From Nonlabens sp. (lineage in GTDB: Bacteria; Bacteroidota; Bacteroidia; Flavobacteriales; Flavobacteriaceae), in the NCBI GenBank assembly GCA_020630715.1, contig JAHDIQ010000005.1, forward strand, positions 58,138 to 122,137: a stretch of DNA of 64,000 nt, given 5' to 3'. Within the stretch, counting starts at the first letter, position 1; every line of letters begins with the position of its first letter. A program made the translations under genes and the position numbers. The notes under the pieces were generated by a model. The model was not told the origin of the DNA, did no database searches, and saw only the letters and a list, made by a program, of their open reading frames with translations. Below are positions 45,526-55,325 of this stretch, one piece after another.

Positions 45526-45933
45526 ATGGTAAATTATTTAGTCAATAAAGCGTGTGTGATTGATGACGATAAACTTTACATCAGTCTGATAAAGATGATT
45601 ATTAAAAAAAATCAATTAGCTAAGGATTTACTAGTATTTGATAATGGAAAAAAGGCATACGATTATTTTAGTAAGCATTTAGATCTTCCAGCATCTTTAC
45701 CAGAAATTGTGTTATTAGACTTAAACATGCCCATCATGGATGGCTGGGAATTTCTAGATTTAATGGAAGATCATTCTGATGAATTAGCTAAATCTGGAGT
45801 AACCATCAACGTCGTAAGTTCTACCATCAATCCAGTAGAAGTTGAAAAAGCTACAGAACATTCAATTGTCAATAAGTTCCTTACTAAGCCTATTTCAAAA
45901 GAGGCAATGATAAAAGCATTTAAGACACCTTAG
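45526..45933 (+). CDS. Single-domain response regulator
   Basis: A 135-residue receiver domain without output: acidic pair CVIDDDK near 13, phosphoacceptor Asp65 in VLLDLNMPIMDGWEF and the conserved lysine in FLTKPIS near 122. It pairs with the adjacent kinase and presumably acts by protein contacts or as a phosphorelay step. Confidence 0.92.
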   Translation: MVNYLVNKACVIDDDKLYISLIKMIIKKNQLAKDLLVFDNGKKAYDYFSKHLDLPASLPEIVLLDLNMPIMDGWEFLDLMEDHSDELAKSGVTINVVSSTINPVEVEKATEHSIVNKFLTKPISKEAMIKAFKTP

Positions 45934-45944
45934 CAAGGTGCTTC

Positions 45945-46586
45945 CTAGTGCTGAGAATTTGCTTCTTTGTTTTTCACTTTCTCAGGAAATGCTTTTTTAC
46001 TAAAAAGCAATAATAAAATAACACCTATAGTAATCGCGCTATCTGCTACATTAAATATGGCATTAAAAAACGAAAAAGTATCACCGCCTACTACTGGAAT
46101 CCAGTCTGGCCAAGTACCCTTAAATAATGGGAAGTACAGCATGTCCACTACATGACCGTAGCCTAACGGTTGATATCCATGCTCTGGTAAAAAAGTGGCA
46201 ACCTTACCGTGATAACTTCCAGAAAATATAACACCATAAAATATAGAATCAATAATATTTCCTAAAGCACCAGCAAATATTAAAGAAATGGAAGTGATTA
46301 GAATTTTGTGACCGCCTTTTTTAATGCTATTCCATAACCAGTAACCTATACCAAAAACCGCGCAAACTCTAAAAATCACTAGAATTAACTTACCATACTC
46401 ACCAGGAATCTCTGCGCCCCATGCGGCACCAGGATTTTCATAAAACATCAATTTAAACTTTCCCCAGTCTACAATAGGATTACTAGCGTTTGTAGTTAAA
46501 GTATAATTTAACTTGATGTAAATTTTACTAGCCTGATCAATAATCAGTACTAAAAAAACGATGAATAAAGCTTTAGTTAATTTCAT
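45945..46586 (-). CDS. lspA: Lipoprotein signal peptidase (SPase II)
   Basis: Cleaves lipoprotein signal peptides before the lipidated cysteine. The 213-residue protein has four membrane helices and the catalytic aspartates in GNIIDSIFYG and NVADSAITIG; a VVDMLYFPLFKG segment between them is typical of the long Bacteroidota form. The gene follows the dksA-like and ileS genes on the same strand, the usual flavobacterial order. Confidence 0.95.
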   Translation of the reverse strand: MKLTKALFIVFLVLIIDQASKIYIKLNYTLTTNASNPIVDWGKFKLMFYENPGAAWGAEIPGEYGKLILVIFRVCAVFGIGYWLWNSIKKGGHKILITSISLIFAGALGNIIDSIFYGVIFSGSYHGKVATFLPEHGYQPLGYGHVVDMLYFPLFKGTWPDWIPVVGGDTFSFFNAIFNVADSAITIGVILLLLFSKKAFPEKVKNKEANSQH

Positions 46587-46617
46587 GAATGCATTTCATT
46601 GCGTGCAAAAATAAGGC

Positions 46618-47271
46618 TTAATCTGTAACTGTAACGTTTCCGTAAATAGTTTCTACTTGTGCCTTATAACGGTAAAAGTCTGGAGAAATTACTCCTTCAA
46701 TTCTACCTTCTTTACTGGTGACGTCCATAAGGTAATCTTTAAGGTGTAAATGAATATTTGCATAAACGCTTACTACTTTTAAATCACCCGTAAACTCTTT
46801 AATAGTAGAATCTCCTGATTGTTGATTAATAGCTAGGTTTTTAAAATCACCTGAAATGCTCAAAAAACTACTGCGCACATGAACAGTGACTTTCATTCCT
46901 TTAGGTATAGTGATTTGCGCCTTGTTATCTAAAACCTTGTGAGCGCTTAATTTATCTTGAGGAAAATGGAAATCAGGACTTATTAAATCAGAAATGGTGA
47001 TAGTATTGTTATTGAATTTTGTTTTGAAGACAACAGCACTTTTATACTCACCACCTTGACTTTCATTAAACCATATTTCTGGTAGCTCATGTGTGGCGAT
47101 TTTAAGTTCTAATTCTTGATCTAAGAAAATAGCCACCGTGTTGATTTGGTCGCTTTGAAGTTGAATTTTAGATCGATCTCTTTGTGAATATGCTTTCGCG
47201 AAAGCGAAACACATCAAAATCACAACCATAAAAAAACTCCTATAAGTAAGCTTACAACATTGTAATTTCAT
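46618..47271 (-). CDS. Secreted DUF4097-like beta-helix protein
   Basis: A secreted protein with a beta-solenoid pattern. From the ATG at 47271 the leader reads MKLQCCKLTYRSFF followed by MVVILMCFAFAKAYSQ; cleavage after AYSQ is likely. The rest has short alternating strands (ITIPKGMKVTVHVRSSFLSI, VVSVYANIHLHLK) resembling DUF4097-type surface proteins. Function unknown. The reading frame extends upstream into dksA, but the internal ATG after the dksA stop is a better start. The palindrome at 47192-47205 encodes the AFAKA of the signal peptide. Confidence 0.7.
   Translation of the reverse strand: MKLQCCKLTYRSFFMVVILMCFAFAKAYSQRDRSKIQLQSDQINTVAIFLDQELELKIATHELPEIWFNESQGGEYKSAVVFKTKFNNNTITISDLISPDFHFPQDKLSAHKVLDNKAQITIPKGMKVTVHVRSSFLSISGDFKNLAINQQSGDSTIKEFTGDLKVVSVYANIHLHLKDYLMDVTSKEGRIEGVISPDFYRYKAQVETIYGNVTVTD
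47192..47205. repeat. GCTTTCGCGAAAGC palindrome (inside DUF4097-like signal peptide)
   Basis: Perfect copy encoding AFAKA before YSQ, in the same context as the patatin copy. Confidence 0.9.
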
Positions 47272-47305
47272 ACTGATAGGAGTTTTATAAGTGGTATAAA
47301 TGCGT

Positions 47306-47686
47306 TTACTGCATATTTTTTGCTTCAATACTTAGCGTTGCGTGTGGTACTAATTCTAAACGTGCTTTTGAAATTAACTTTCCAGTTACACGGCAAATCC
47401 CGTAGGTTTTATTTTCTATACGAATTAAGGCATTTTTTAAATCACGAATAAATTTTTCCTGACGTATCGCTAGTTGAGCACTAGTTTCTTTACTCATCAC
47501 AGCACTACCTTCATCAAAGGCTTTAAACTGTGGCGCGGTATCTTCTGTACCATTACTAGCGTCATTTAAGTAAGCGCTTTTAATCAGCTCGTGCTGTTTT
47601 TGTGCCTCTTCTATTTTTGCCTCTAAAAGCTCTTTGAAGTAAGCTAAATCTTTATCGCTGTATCTTAATTTTTCTGTTTTACTCAT
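47306..47686 (-). CDS. TraR/DksA-family transcriptional regulator
   Basis: DksA-like RNA-polymerase secondary-channel regulator of 126 residues. The coiled-coil part is intact (LRYSDKDLAYFKELLEAKIEEAQKQ, then RQEKFIRDLKNALIRIENKTYG). The C-terminal zinc finger is degenerate: only one cysteine remains (YGICRVTG), and the second pair is replaced (LVPHATLSIEAKN). This is the usual flavobacterial DksA version. It lies 3 bp after ileS and is transcribed with it. Confidence 0.9.
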   Translation of the reverse strand: MSKTEKLRYSDKDLAYFKELLEAKIEEAQKQHELIKSAYLNDASNGTEDTAPQFKAFDEGSAVMSKETSAQLAIRQEKFIRDLKNALIRIENKTYGICRVTGKLISKARLELVPHATLSIEAKNMQ

Positions 47687-47689
47687 AAT

Positions 47690-50600
47690 TTATACTTTAT
47701 TAATGGTGATGGCTGTCACGACATCATCAAACTCAACAACTGTACCGTTATCTATAGAATCTACGATAAGCAATTCATTTGCTAGTGTTTCATCTTTAAT
47801 GTACTTCTCGTTTGCATGTATTGCTGTATCGATGCCTTCATGCGATTGTATCGTAATATGGATACGATCTGTGACTTCTAGACCAGAATCTTTTCTTATG
47901 TTTTGAATACGATTCACGAGTTCTCGTGAAATACCTTCCTCTTTAAGTTCTGGTGATATCGTTACATCTAATGCTACGGTTATTCCTGATTGATTTGCAA
48001 CTAACCATCCTTCTATGTCTGATGATGTAATCTCTACATCTTCAGCTGTCAAGATAATGTCAGAACCGTTAACGTTTATGTTAATCTCACCATTTTTTTC
48101 TAACAAAGCGATGTCTTCCTGTTGAAAACTTTTGATCTTACCAGCGATTTGTCCCATATCCTTACCAAAACGTGGTCCCAAAACCTTAAAGTTAGGTTTG
48201 ATTTCTTTGACTAGAATACCGCTGGCGTCGTCTATGAGTTCTATTTCTTTAACATTGACCTCGCTTTTTACTAGATCTGCGATGGCTTCTATCTGTGCTT
48301 TGTCATTTGCATCCAGTACGGGAATCATAACACGTTGTAATGGCTGGCGTACCTTAATACTTTCTTTTTTACGTAAGGATAATGTTAGACTAGAAATCAC
48401 CTGAGCCTTATGCATTTTTTCTTCTAGATCTGCATTGATAACCGTAGCATCTGCTACTGGGAATTGCGATAAATGAACACTTTCACTAGCATCATCTTCA
48501 CATACACTGGTTAAATCGCGATACAATTGATCCATAAAGAACGGTGCGATAGGAGCTCCTAGTTGTGCAACGGTTTTTAAACAAGTATATAAGGTCTGAT
48601 ATGCGGCGATCTTATCATGTTCATAAGAACCTTTCCAGAAACGTCTTCTACATAAACGCACGTACCAGTTACTTAAGTTCTCTGTTACAAAAGTGGTAAT
48701 CGCACGAGACGCTTTGGTAGGCTCGTAATCCTCATAAAATTTGGTTGCGTCTTGAATTAAGGTATTCAATTCTGATAAAATCCAGCGGTCTATTTCTGGG
48801 CGATCAGTTAGTGGTATTTCGCTTTCGCGAAAGCAAAATCCATCCACATTTGCGTACAAACTAAAAAACGAATACGTATTATACAGCGTGCCAAAAAACT
48901 TGCGCTGTACTTCCTGAATTCCATCAGTGTCAAAACGTAAGTTGTCCCATGGATTAGCATTGCTCACCATGTACCAGCGTGTCGCATCTGCACCGTATCT
49001 ACCCAAAGTATCAAATGGATCTACTGCGTTTCCTAGACGTTTGGACATTTTTTGCCCGTTTTTGTCTAGCACTAATCCGTTAGACACTACGTTTTTATAA
49101 GCAACATCATCACTTATCATCGTTGCGATAGCATGTAGTGTATAGAACCATCCTCGTGTCTGGTCCACACCTTCTGCAATGAAATCTGCTTTTCTTAGCT
49201 GGTTTTCTACCTGTTCTTTATTCTCAAATGGATAATGCCATTGTGAATATGGCATAGAACCACTGTCAAACCACACGTCTATTAAATCTGCCTCGCGTGT
49301 CAATTTTTCACCTGTTTTTCCTACCAGGTAAATTTGATCCACCACATTTTTATGAAGATCTACTAAGTCGTAATTTTCTTCACTCATGTCGCCAGATTTG
49401 AATCCTTCAAACGGATTACTCGTCATGAATCCAGCGGCGATGGATTTTTCAATTTCAACCATAAGTTCTTCTACAGAACCTATGATGATTTCTTCAGTTC
49501 CAGTTTCATTTCTCCATATAGGAAGTGGTATTCCCCAAAAACGAGAGCGCGATAAATTCCAGTCATTAGCATTTGCCAGCCAGTTGCCAAAACGTCCTTC
49601 TCCAGTCGATTTTGGTTTCCAGTTGATGGATTTATTCAACTCATACATGCGGTCTTTAAACTCGGTCACTTTAATAAACCAACTGTCTAGTGGATAGTAC
49701 AATACCGGTTTATCCGTACGCCAGCAATGTGGATAACTATGCACATACTTTTCTACCTTAAAAGCACGGTTTTGCTCTTTTAAAGAAATCGCAATATCTA
49801 CATCAACGCTACGTTCTGGAGCGTTTTCTTTAAAGTATTCATTCTTTACATACTTGCCACCTACGTGAGGCAACTCTTCACGGAATTTCCCTTGTAAATC
49901 CACAAGTGGAACCGGATTATTATTCTCATCCAGTACCAGCATCGGTGGAATAGGTGGCGTGGCTTGTTTTGCCACAAGTGCATCATCTGCCCCAAAGGTA
50001 GGCGCGGTATGCACGATTCCGGTACCATCTTCTGTAGTAACAAAATCACCAGCAATCACGCGGAAAGCGTCTTGTGCGTTTTCATAAGGCGTTGCATAAT
50101 CTAGCAACTGCTCATATCTTGTGTTTACCAGATCTGCACCTTTGCAAGATGCTAATATCTGATATGGTATTTTCTTATAACCTAGTTGGTATTCTTGTTT
50201 TGCTTTCGCGAAAGCGTCACCTTCATGAGCCTCATATTTTTTACCAAATTGATAGCCTACTAATTTCTCAGCAAGAATCACTTGCATAGGTTCACCAGTG
50301 TACTGGTTAAAGGTCTCTACAAGAACGTAATCAATTTTAGGACCTACGGTAAGCGCTGTATTACTAGGAAGCGTCCATGGTGTCGTCGTCCAAGCAAGGA
50401 AAAACACTTCTCCTTGAGTTTCAAAAGGCAATTGTGATGGATCACTCACTTTAAACTGAGCCGTTACCGTAGTATCTGTCACGTCTTGATAAGTTCCAGG
50501 CTGGTTCAATTCGTGCGAACTCAATCCAGTTCCAGCGGCCGGAGAATATGGCTGAATCGTGTAGCCTTTATAGAGTAAATCCTTACTATAAATCTGCTTT

Positions 50601-51094
50601 AATAACCACCATACGCTTTCCATGTATTTAGGCTTATAGGTAATGTATGGATCTTCCATATCTACCCAGTATCCCATGTCATCAGTAAGCTTGCTCCAGA
50701 TGTCTGTATATTTCAATACCGCATCTTTACAGGCTTGATTGTATTCTTCTACAGAGATTTTAGTTCCTATATCTTCCTTAGTGATGCCGAGTGCTTTTTC
50801 AACACCTAGTTCAACTGGAAGACCGTGCGTGTCCCATCCAGCTTTACGGTTTACTTGAAAACCTTGCTGGGTTTTAAAACGACAGAATAAATCCTTAATC
50901 GTACGTCCCATCACGTGGTGAATACCAGGTAATCCATTGGCACTAGGTGGTCCTTCAAAGAAAATAAAAGGCTCATTTCCTTCACGCGTCGTCATGGACT
51001 TGTTAAAGATGTCGTTGTCTTTCCAGAGTTGCTTGATGCGTTGATCAACCTCAGGAAGATTTAATCCTTTGTATTCGTTGAATTTATGGCTCAT
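47690..51094 (-). CDS. ileS: Isoleucine--tRNA ligase
   Basis: Charges tRNA-Ile; class I synthetase of 1134 residues. HIGH-type motif GLPGIHHVMGR near 56, the CP1 editing domain (about 200-400, AWTTTPWTLPSNTALTVGP), KMSKRLGN near 682 and the C-terminal anticodon-binding region from about 740 are clear. It carries two palindromes, at 48831-48844 (FCFRESEI) and 50212-50225 (DAFAKAKQEY). It leads the ileS-dksA unit on the minus strand. Confidence 0.97.
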   Translation of the reverse strand: MSHKFNEYKGLNLPEVDQRIKQLWKDNDIFNKSMTTREGNEPFIFFEGPPSANGLPGIHHVMGRTIKDLFCRFKTQQGFQVNRKAGWDTHGLPVELGVEKALGITKEDIGTKISVEEYNQACKDAVLKYTDIWSKLTDDMGYWVDMEDPYITYKPKYMESVWWLLKQIYSKDLLYKGYTIQPYSPAAGTGLSSHELNQPGTYQDVTDTTVTAQFKVSDPSQLPFETQGEVFFLAWTTTPWTLPSNTALTVGPKIDYVLVETFNQYTGEPMQVILAEKLVGYQFGKKYEAHEGDAFAKAKQEYQLGYKKIPYQILASCKGADLVNTRYEQLLDYATPYENAQDAFRVIAGDFVTTEDGTGIVHTAPTFGADDALVAKQATPPIPPMLVLDENNNPVPLVDLQGKFREELPHVGGKYVKNEYFKENAPERSVDVDIAISLKEQNRAFKVEKYVHSYPHCWRTDKPVLYYPLDSWFIKVTEFKDRMYELNKSINWKPKSTGEGRFGNWLANANDWNLSRSRFWGIPLPIWRNETGTEEIIIGSVEELMVEIEKSIAAGFMTSNPFEGFKSGDMSEENYDLVDLHKNVVDQIYLVGKTGEKLTREADLIDVWFDSGSMPYSQWHYPFENKEQVENQLRKADFIAEGVDQTRGWFYTLHAIATMISDDVAYKNVVSNGLVLDKNGQKMSKRLGNAVDPFDTLGRYGADATRWYMVSNANPWDNLRFDTDGIQEVQRKFFGTLYNTYSFFSLYANVDGFCFRESEIPLTDRPEIDRWILSELNTLIQDATKFYEDYEPTKASRAITTFVTENLSNWYVRLCRRRFWKGSYEHDKIAAYQTLYTCLKTVAQLGAPIAPFFMDQLYRDLTSVCEDDASESVHLSQFPVADATVINADLEEKMHKAQVISSLTLSLRKKESIKVRQPLQRVMIPVLDANDKAQIEAIADLVKSEVNVKEIELIDDASGILVKEIKPNFKVLGPRFGKDMGQIAGKIKSFQQEDIALLEKNGEININVNGSDIILTAEDVEITSSDIEGWLVANQSGITVALDVTISPELKEEGISRELVNRIQNIRKDSGLEVTDRIHITIQSHEGIDTAIHANEKYIKDETLANELLIVDSIDNGTVVEFDDVVTAITINKV
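48831..48844. repeat. GCTTTCGCGAAAGC palindrome (inside ileS, first copy)
   Basis: Perfect copy read as FRES in the KMSKR-to-anticodon linker. Confidence 0.9.
50212..50225. repeat. GCTTTCGCGAAAGC palindrome (inside ileS, second copy)
   Basis: Perfect copy read as AFAKAK in the editing domain. Confidence 0.9.
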
Positions 51095-51140
51095 TGCACT
51101 AGTGTTTTATGGGGTGCAAAAGTAGGGAAAAGGCATGAAA

Positions 51141-51166
51141 AAAGCGCTGAAATTATTCAGCGCTTT
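51141..51166 (-). terminator. Intrinsic terminator after the T9SS delta-60 protein gene
   Basis: AAAGCGCTGAA and TTCAGCGCTTT pair over 11 bp around ATTA; on the minus strand the stem runs into TTTTTT. It sits between the T9SS gene stop and ileS. Confidence 0.85.
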
Positions 51167-51196
51167 GGTGGGTTTGGGTAAATCCCTATAATGAAT

Positions 51197-52744
51197 TTAT
51201 TGTTTTATAAATTTAAAAGACTGCGTTTGTTCTCCACCATTCAATTGTAAATAGTACAACCCTTTTGATAGTCTTTGAATATCTAGTTGAGCGCTAGTTG
51301 GGAAATTACCTTTTTGCACTTCTTGTCCTAGGTTGTTCAAAATGGAATAAAATGATATAGTTCCTTGGGTTTTTATGGTAATCAAAGAAGTTGTTGGATT
51401 AGGATAGTAAGTAACATTATCTCTAGCAGTATCGTTTTGAGAAAGAGCTGCATCTGTAATTATTAATTTACTTACTGTAATATCAAACCTTGTAGGAGTG
51501 AAGAAATTTGCATAACCAGTAACGTATAAGTCACCATTATCTTTTAGAAGCATCTCGTTTTTCTCATTATTCCCACCACCTATTTCTAAGGAAAACACTC
51601 CTGGAGGAGAAGCGCTAGTACTATCATTAAAAGTAGAATCCAGCGTACCGTCACTTAGTAAACGTAACATTGCACCATCTTCGCCTACGGTAGTTATACG
51701 TGTTTCAAACAATACAAGCAGCTTACCATCAGGTTGTATGATGATGTCTCTACCACGATCTTGATTATTATTAAAAGGCCTGAAATATTGAAGTCCCGTG
51801 GAAGAAAAACTTGTGTTTATGGAACCATCTAGATTGAAAACTCCTATCTCTAGACTACTCTGTCCGCTACCAGATGAGTTTCCGCATAATGCTATTATAT
51901 TACCTCTTATATCCATTGAACTACCTAGACTAGCGTTTGAAATTTCTAGAACACCACTACTCGCGAAGTTTGAACTCGTTATACCAGTTAAATCTGTTTT
52001 TTCTAATTGAGTAATGAATCCGCTACCAGAAGCAGGTGTTCCTGAACTCAAGAAATAATATTCATTATTGATTTCTTTAAAATCATTACAAAAACTTGTG
52101 TAACCATTGTATTCTAATAGTAACTCACCTTGATTTCCGAAGCTGTTGTCTAGTGTACCGTCATTAGCAATTTTATAAACTGCAGATTTATATCTAAATG
52201 GACTTGTAGCATAGCTATAATTGCGAATTGCTACAATTCCCATATTATTTTTAAGGGCATAGACTCTACCAGAACCTGCAGAGCCCACAGCATCACTTGG
52301 TACAGGGATATCTAATATTCCATTTCCAGCAAAACTAGTGTCCAGAGCACCAGTGTTATTGATACGCATTACCCTAAGATCATTATTAAATTTACCAAGG
52401 ATGATTATTTTATCATCATCTTGAATACTCTGATCGTAAGTTCCTGATAATGGAATGGTGGATAAAACGATTTTACCACTGTTACCAAAGTTTGAACATG
52501 TAGTTCCGTCTTCATTAATACAAAATAGGATAGGTGTGTTTGCAATATTAGAACTAGAACCTGTTCTTCCACTTAAAATCAGGCTACCATCGGTTCTTTC
52601 TAGTACTCTGTTACCAAACTGTATATCATTATTTTCATCGAAGTTTAAACGGCCATTTGCCGAATTAAAGTTGGTCGTATCAAAGGTTTGAGAGAACGCA
52701 AAATTTAGACTTAGGATAGATATTAAAAAAAGGAAATTTTTCAA
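51197..52744 (-). CDS. T9SS type A sorting domain protein with delta-60 repeats
   Basis: A secreted protein of about 515 residues. From a TTG start at 52744 it begins MKNFLFLISILSLNFAFSQ, a good signal peptide. The body is built of delta-60-type repeats (GALDTSFAGNGILDI, GTLDNSFGNQGELLL, GSINTSFSSTGLQYF, GTLDSTFNDS). A C-terminal T9SS type A domain starts near 445 (YYPNPTTSLITIK) and ends SFKFIKQ. A longer frame opens at 52795 inside the helicase gene, but its added residues are not a signal peptide. Confidence 0.85.
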   Translation of the reverse strand: MKNFLFLISILSLNFAFSQTFDTTNFNSANGRLNFDENNDIQFGNRVLERTDGSLILSGRTGSSSNIANTPILFCINEDGTTCSNFGNSGKIVLSTIPLSGTYDQSIQDDDKIIILGKFNNDLRVMRINNTGALDTSFAGNGILDIPVPSDAVGSAGSGRVYALKNNMGIVAIRNYSYATSPFRYKSAVYKIANDGTLDNSFGNQGELLLEYNGYTSFCNDFKEINNEYYFLSSGTPASGSGFITQLEKTDLTGITSSNFASSGVLEISNASLGSSMDIRGNIIALCGNSSGSGQSSLEIGVFNLDGSINTSFSSTGLQYFRPFNNNQDRGRDIIIQPDGKLLVLFETRITTVGEDGAMLRLLSDGTLDSTFNDSTSASPPGVFSLEIGGGNNEKNEMLLKDNGDLYVTGYANFFTPTRFDITVSKLIITDAALSQNDTARDNVTYYPNPTTSLITIKTQGTISFYSILNNLGQEVQKGNFPTSAQLDIQRLSKGLYYLQLNGGEQTQSFKFIKQ

Positions 52745-52785
52745 CGGACGTATTTTATGCCAAAGGTAAAAAAATTGATTTATTT

Positions 52786-55308
52786 CTATTCCCACTTCAA
52801 CTGCATCCGTTTAATACGATCTGCGAGTTTCTCACTAGATAACTTTTCGCGTAAGCGATCTGTAATGATGGGGAAAGAAAATGGTGTAGGTTTTTCACAT
52901 TGTTTCCACACGATTTCCTGAGTAGCGATGCGTTCCATAGCGGCGCGTAGGCGGTATTCTTCTACTTCGTGTTCATAGGTTTCGGTATAGGCTTGCTGGA
53001 ATAAAAGATTGTCGGGTTCATTATCACGAAAAACTTCAAACAACAGCTGACTACTGTTTTGTAGGTGTTTTGCCTTGATAAGTTTATTAGGATACCCAGT
53101 AAAAACCAGACCAGCAATGACGGCTATGTTTCTAAAACGTCTACGCGCGAGTTCAGTTCCATTAATGCTAGCGAGTAGATCTTCTTTAAGCATTTCTGGC
53201 GTGAGCAGGTTGTTATCCAGCACTTCTTGCATGTCAAAAGGTTGATCGCTTAGCAATTCAAATCCGTAATCATTAAAGGCTAGTGAGAATGTAATAGGTT
53301 GTAATAAACTAATGCGGTAGGCGAGTAGTCCGCTCATCGCCATGTGAACTTGCCGTCCTTCAAAAGGATAAAATACCGTATGGTATCCTTCTCTGGTTTT
53401 AAAAGTTTCGATGAGGAACTGGTTGCGATCTGGAACGATACTTTCTAATTGTTGACGCTGGATGATGTCGCGTAAAGCTTTTATTTCTGGACTGCGCTTT
53501 TTACCGGTTTGAAAATATTGCATTTCATCGCGTAGCAATTCGCCTAATTGTGAGCTTAATGGTAAACGGCTTCCTTGCCAGTTAGAAACCTTGCCGGTTT
53601 TGCGTGTAGAATTACGCACCTGTGCCACCATTCCTTTTAAGCGAACAAATTCCAGCGTGCGTCCGGCAAAAATAAACACATCACCACGTGACAACTGGCT
53701 AATAAAATATTCCTCAATACTACCTATGTAGCCACCAGTTACATATTTTACGGTAACATCTGTCGCGGTAACAATCGTTCCCATTTGCAAACGATGGCGC
53801 ATCGCAATCGCACGACTATCTATGTAAAACCTACCATCATCATCTACTAATACCTTTTTGTACTCGTCGTAATTCTGTAAAGAACTAGATCCATGAACAA
53901 TAAAATCTAAACACCATTGCCATTCACGTTCTGTAATTCCTTGAAAGCAAAACGTGCTTTTGATTTGCGGATAAATTTCATCAGGATAAAAACCGCCAGC
54001 AACGGCTAGCGTGCATAAATACTGAATGAGCACATCATAACAATTTAAATACGGTAAGCGATCTTCAACTGCTTGGGAAGCGACTGCTTTTTGTAGAGCA
54101 GCGGCTTCTATCAATTCTAGCGCATGCGTAGGCAAAAAGTAAATCACACTGGTCTCGCCAGGCCTGTGTCCAGAACGACCAGCACGTTGTAAAAAGCGAG
54201 CGACACCTTTAGGTCCACCTACCTGAATGATGGTTTCTACTGGTGCAAAATCCACACCTAAATCTAGTGATGAGGTACACACGCAAGCTTTTAAACTTTC
54301 ATTACGTATCGCATTTTCTACCCAAATGCGCGTTTCTTTATTAATAGATCCATGATGCATTGCCACCTCGCCAGCATATTCTGGATAATTAGTCATCAAT
54401 GCCTGAAACCAAAGCTCGCATTGCGCTCGTGTATTGGTAAAAATCAGCGTGCTTTTACTGGAGTTGATAATTTCTGTCACCTCTTTTAATAAGTGTAACC
54501 CTAAATGACCACGCCACGGGAATTTATCCATCGTTGCCGGAATGATGGACTTTACGGTGATGTCTTTTTTGATATTGGCTTTGATTAAAACACTTTCTCG
54601 ATATGGATTAGTTTGTTGTTGATTATGCTTTCGCGAAAGCGTAATTTCCTCATCATTACTACTATTATTAACAGCATCTGGAATACCTAATAGCACATCT
54701 CTAGCCTGATCCAGATTTCCTATGGTCGCGCTAATTCCCCAAATGCGCAGTACTGGAGCGATGGCGCGCAGTCTAGAAATACCTAATTCCATCTGAACGC
54801 CACGTTTAGTTCCTAGTAATTCATGCCATTCATCTACTACGATGGCAGTACAGTCTTTAAAAGTCTTTTCATGATCCTTTGACGAAAGAAGTAAATGCAA
54901 ACTTTCTGGAGTGGTGATGAGCAAATCTGGCATGGATTTTTTCTGTGCATTTCGTTCTTTTGTAGACGTATCTCCAGATCGTATGCCTACGGTAAAAGGC
55001 AATCCTATGCCATCTACAAATCGTTGCGAGGTTTGCGCTATTTCCTGTGATAAGGATCTTAACGGTGTAATCCAAATGGCTTTTAATCCTTTTTTGGGAG
55101 GTTTTTTATAGTGAGGATTGTTCTTTATGTATTGTAGTACAATGGCTACCCAAAGCGCATAGGTTTTCCCGCTACCAGTAGGCGCATTAAGCAGTCCATT
55201 TTTACCAGATAAAAATGCGTTCCATGTTTTTTTTTGAAACGGAAAAGCCGTCCAGCCTTGCTGTTTAAAATAATCTTCGGCGATATGGAATAGCTGGTCG
55301 CGGTTCAT
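52786..55308 (-). CDS. Ligase-associated DNA damage response DEXH helicase (Lhr-Core type)
   Basis: An SF2 helicase of 840 residues with the Lhr-Core layout: LNAPTGSGKTYALWVAI (motif I, near 45), DEWHELLG (motif II), SATIGN (III), LGVDFAP and QRAGRSGHRPGE (V/VI), then the Lhr winged-helix and C-terminal region. In Bacteroidota and Proteobacteria it forms a repair operon with the ATP-dependent ligase, the beta-lactamase-fold exonuclease and PdeM. The ligase and exonuclease lie 3.1 kb upstream in the transcription direction, separated by a transposase-containing block. The palindrome at 54627-54640 encodes LSRKH. Confidence 0.93.
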   Translation of the reverse strand: MNRDQLFHIAEDYFKQQGWTAFPFQKKTWNAFLSGKNGLLNAPTGSGKTYALWVAIVLQYIKNNPHYKKPPKKGLKAIWITPLRSLSQEIAQTSQRFVDGIGLPFTVGIRSGDTSTKERNAQKKSMPDLLITTPESLHLLLSSKDHEKTFKDCTAIVVDEWHELLGTKRGVQMELGISRLRAIAPVLRIWGISATIGNLDQARDVLLGIPDAVNNSSNDEEITLSRKHNQQQTNPYRESVLIKANIKKDITVKSIIPATMDKFPWRGHLGLHLLKEVTEIINSSKSTLIFTNTRAQCELWFQALMTNYPEYAGEVAMHHGSINKETRIWVENAIRNESLKACVCTSSLDLGVDFAPVETIIQVGGPKGVARFLQRAGRSGHRPGETSVIYFLPTHALELIEAAALQKAVASQAVEDRLPYLNCYDVLIQYLCTLAVAGGFYPDEIYPQIKSTFCFQGITEREWQWCLDFIVHGSSSLQNYDEYKKVLVDDDGRFYIDSRAIAMRHRLQMGTIVTATDVTVKYVTGGYIGSIEEYFISQLSRGDVFIFAGRTLEFVRLKGMVAQVRNSTRKTGKVSNWQGSRLPLSSQLGELLRDEMQYFQTGKKRSPEIKALRDIIQRQQLESIVPDRNQFLIETFKTREGYHTVFYPFEGRQVHMAMSGLLAYRISLLQPITFSLAFNDYGFELLSDQPFDMQEVLDNNLLTPEMLKEDLLASINGTELARRRFRNIAVIAGLVFTGYPNKLIKAKHLQNSSQLLFEVFRDNEPDNLLFQQAYTETYEHEVEEYRLRAAMERIATQEIVWKQCEKPTPFSFPIITDRLREKLSSEKLADRIKRMQLKWE
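54627..54640. repeat. GCTTTCGCGAAAGC palindrome (inside helicase)
   Basis: Perfect copy flanked by ATTAT and GTAAT arms, nearly the full extended form, read as LSRK between helicase motifs. Confidence 0.9.
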
Positions 55309-55325
55309 ATATTACCGTAGTCGTT

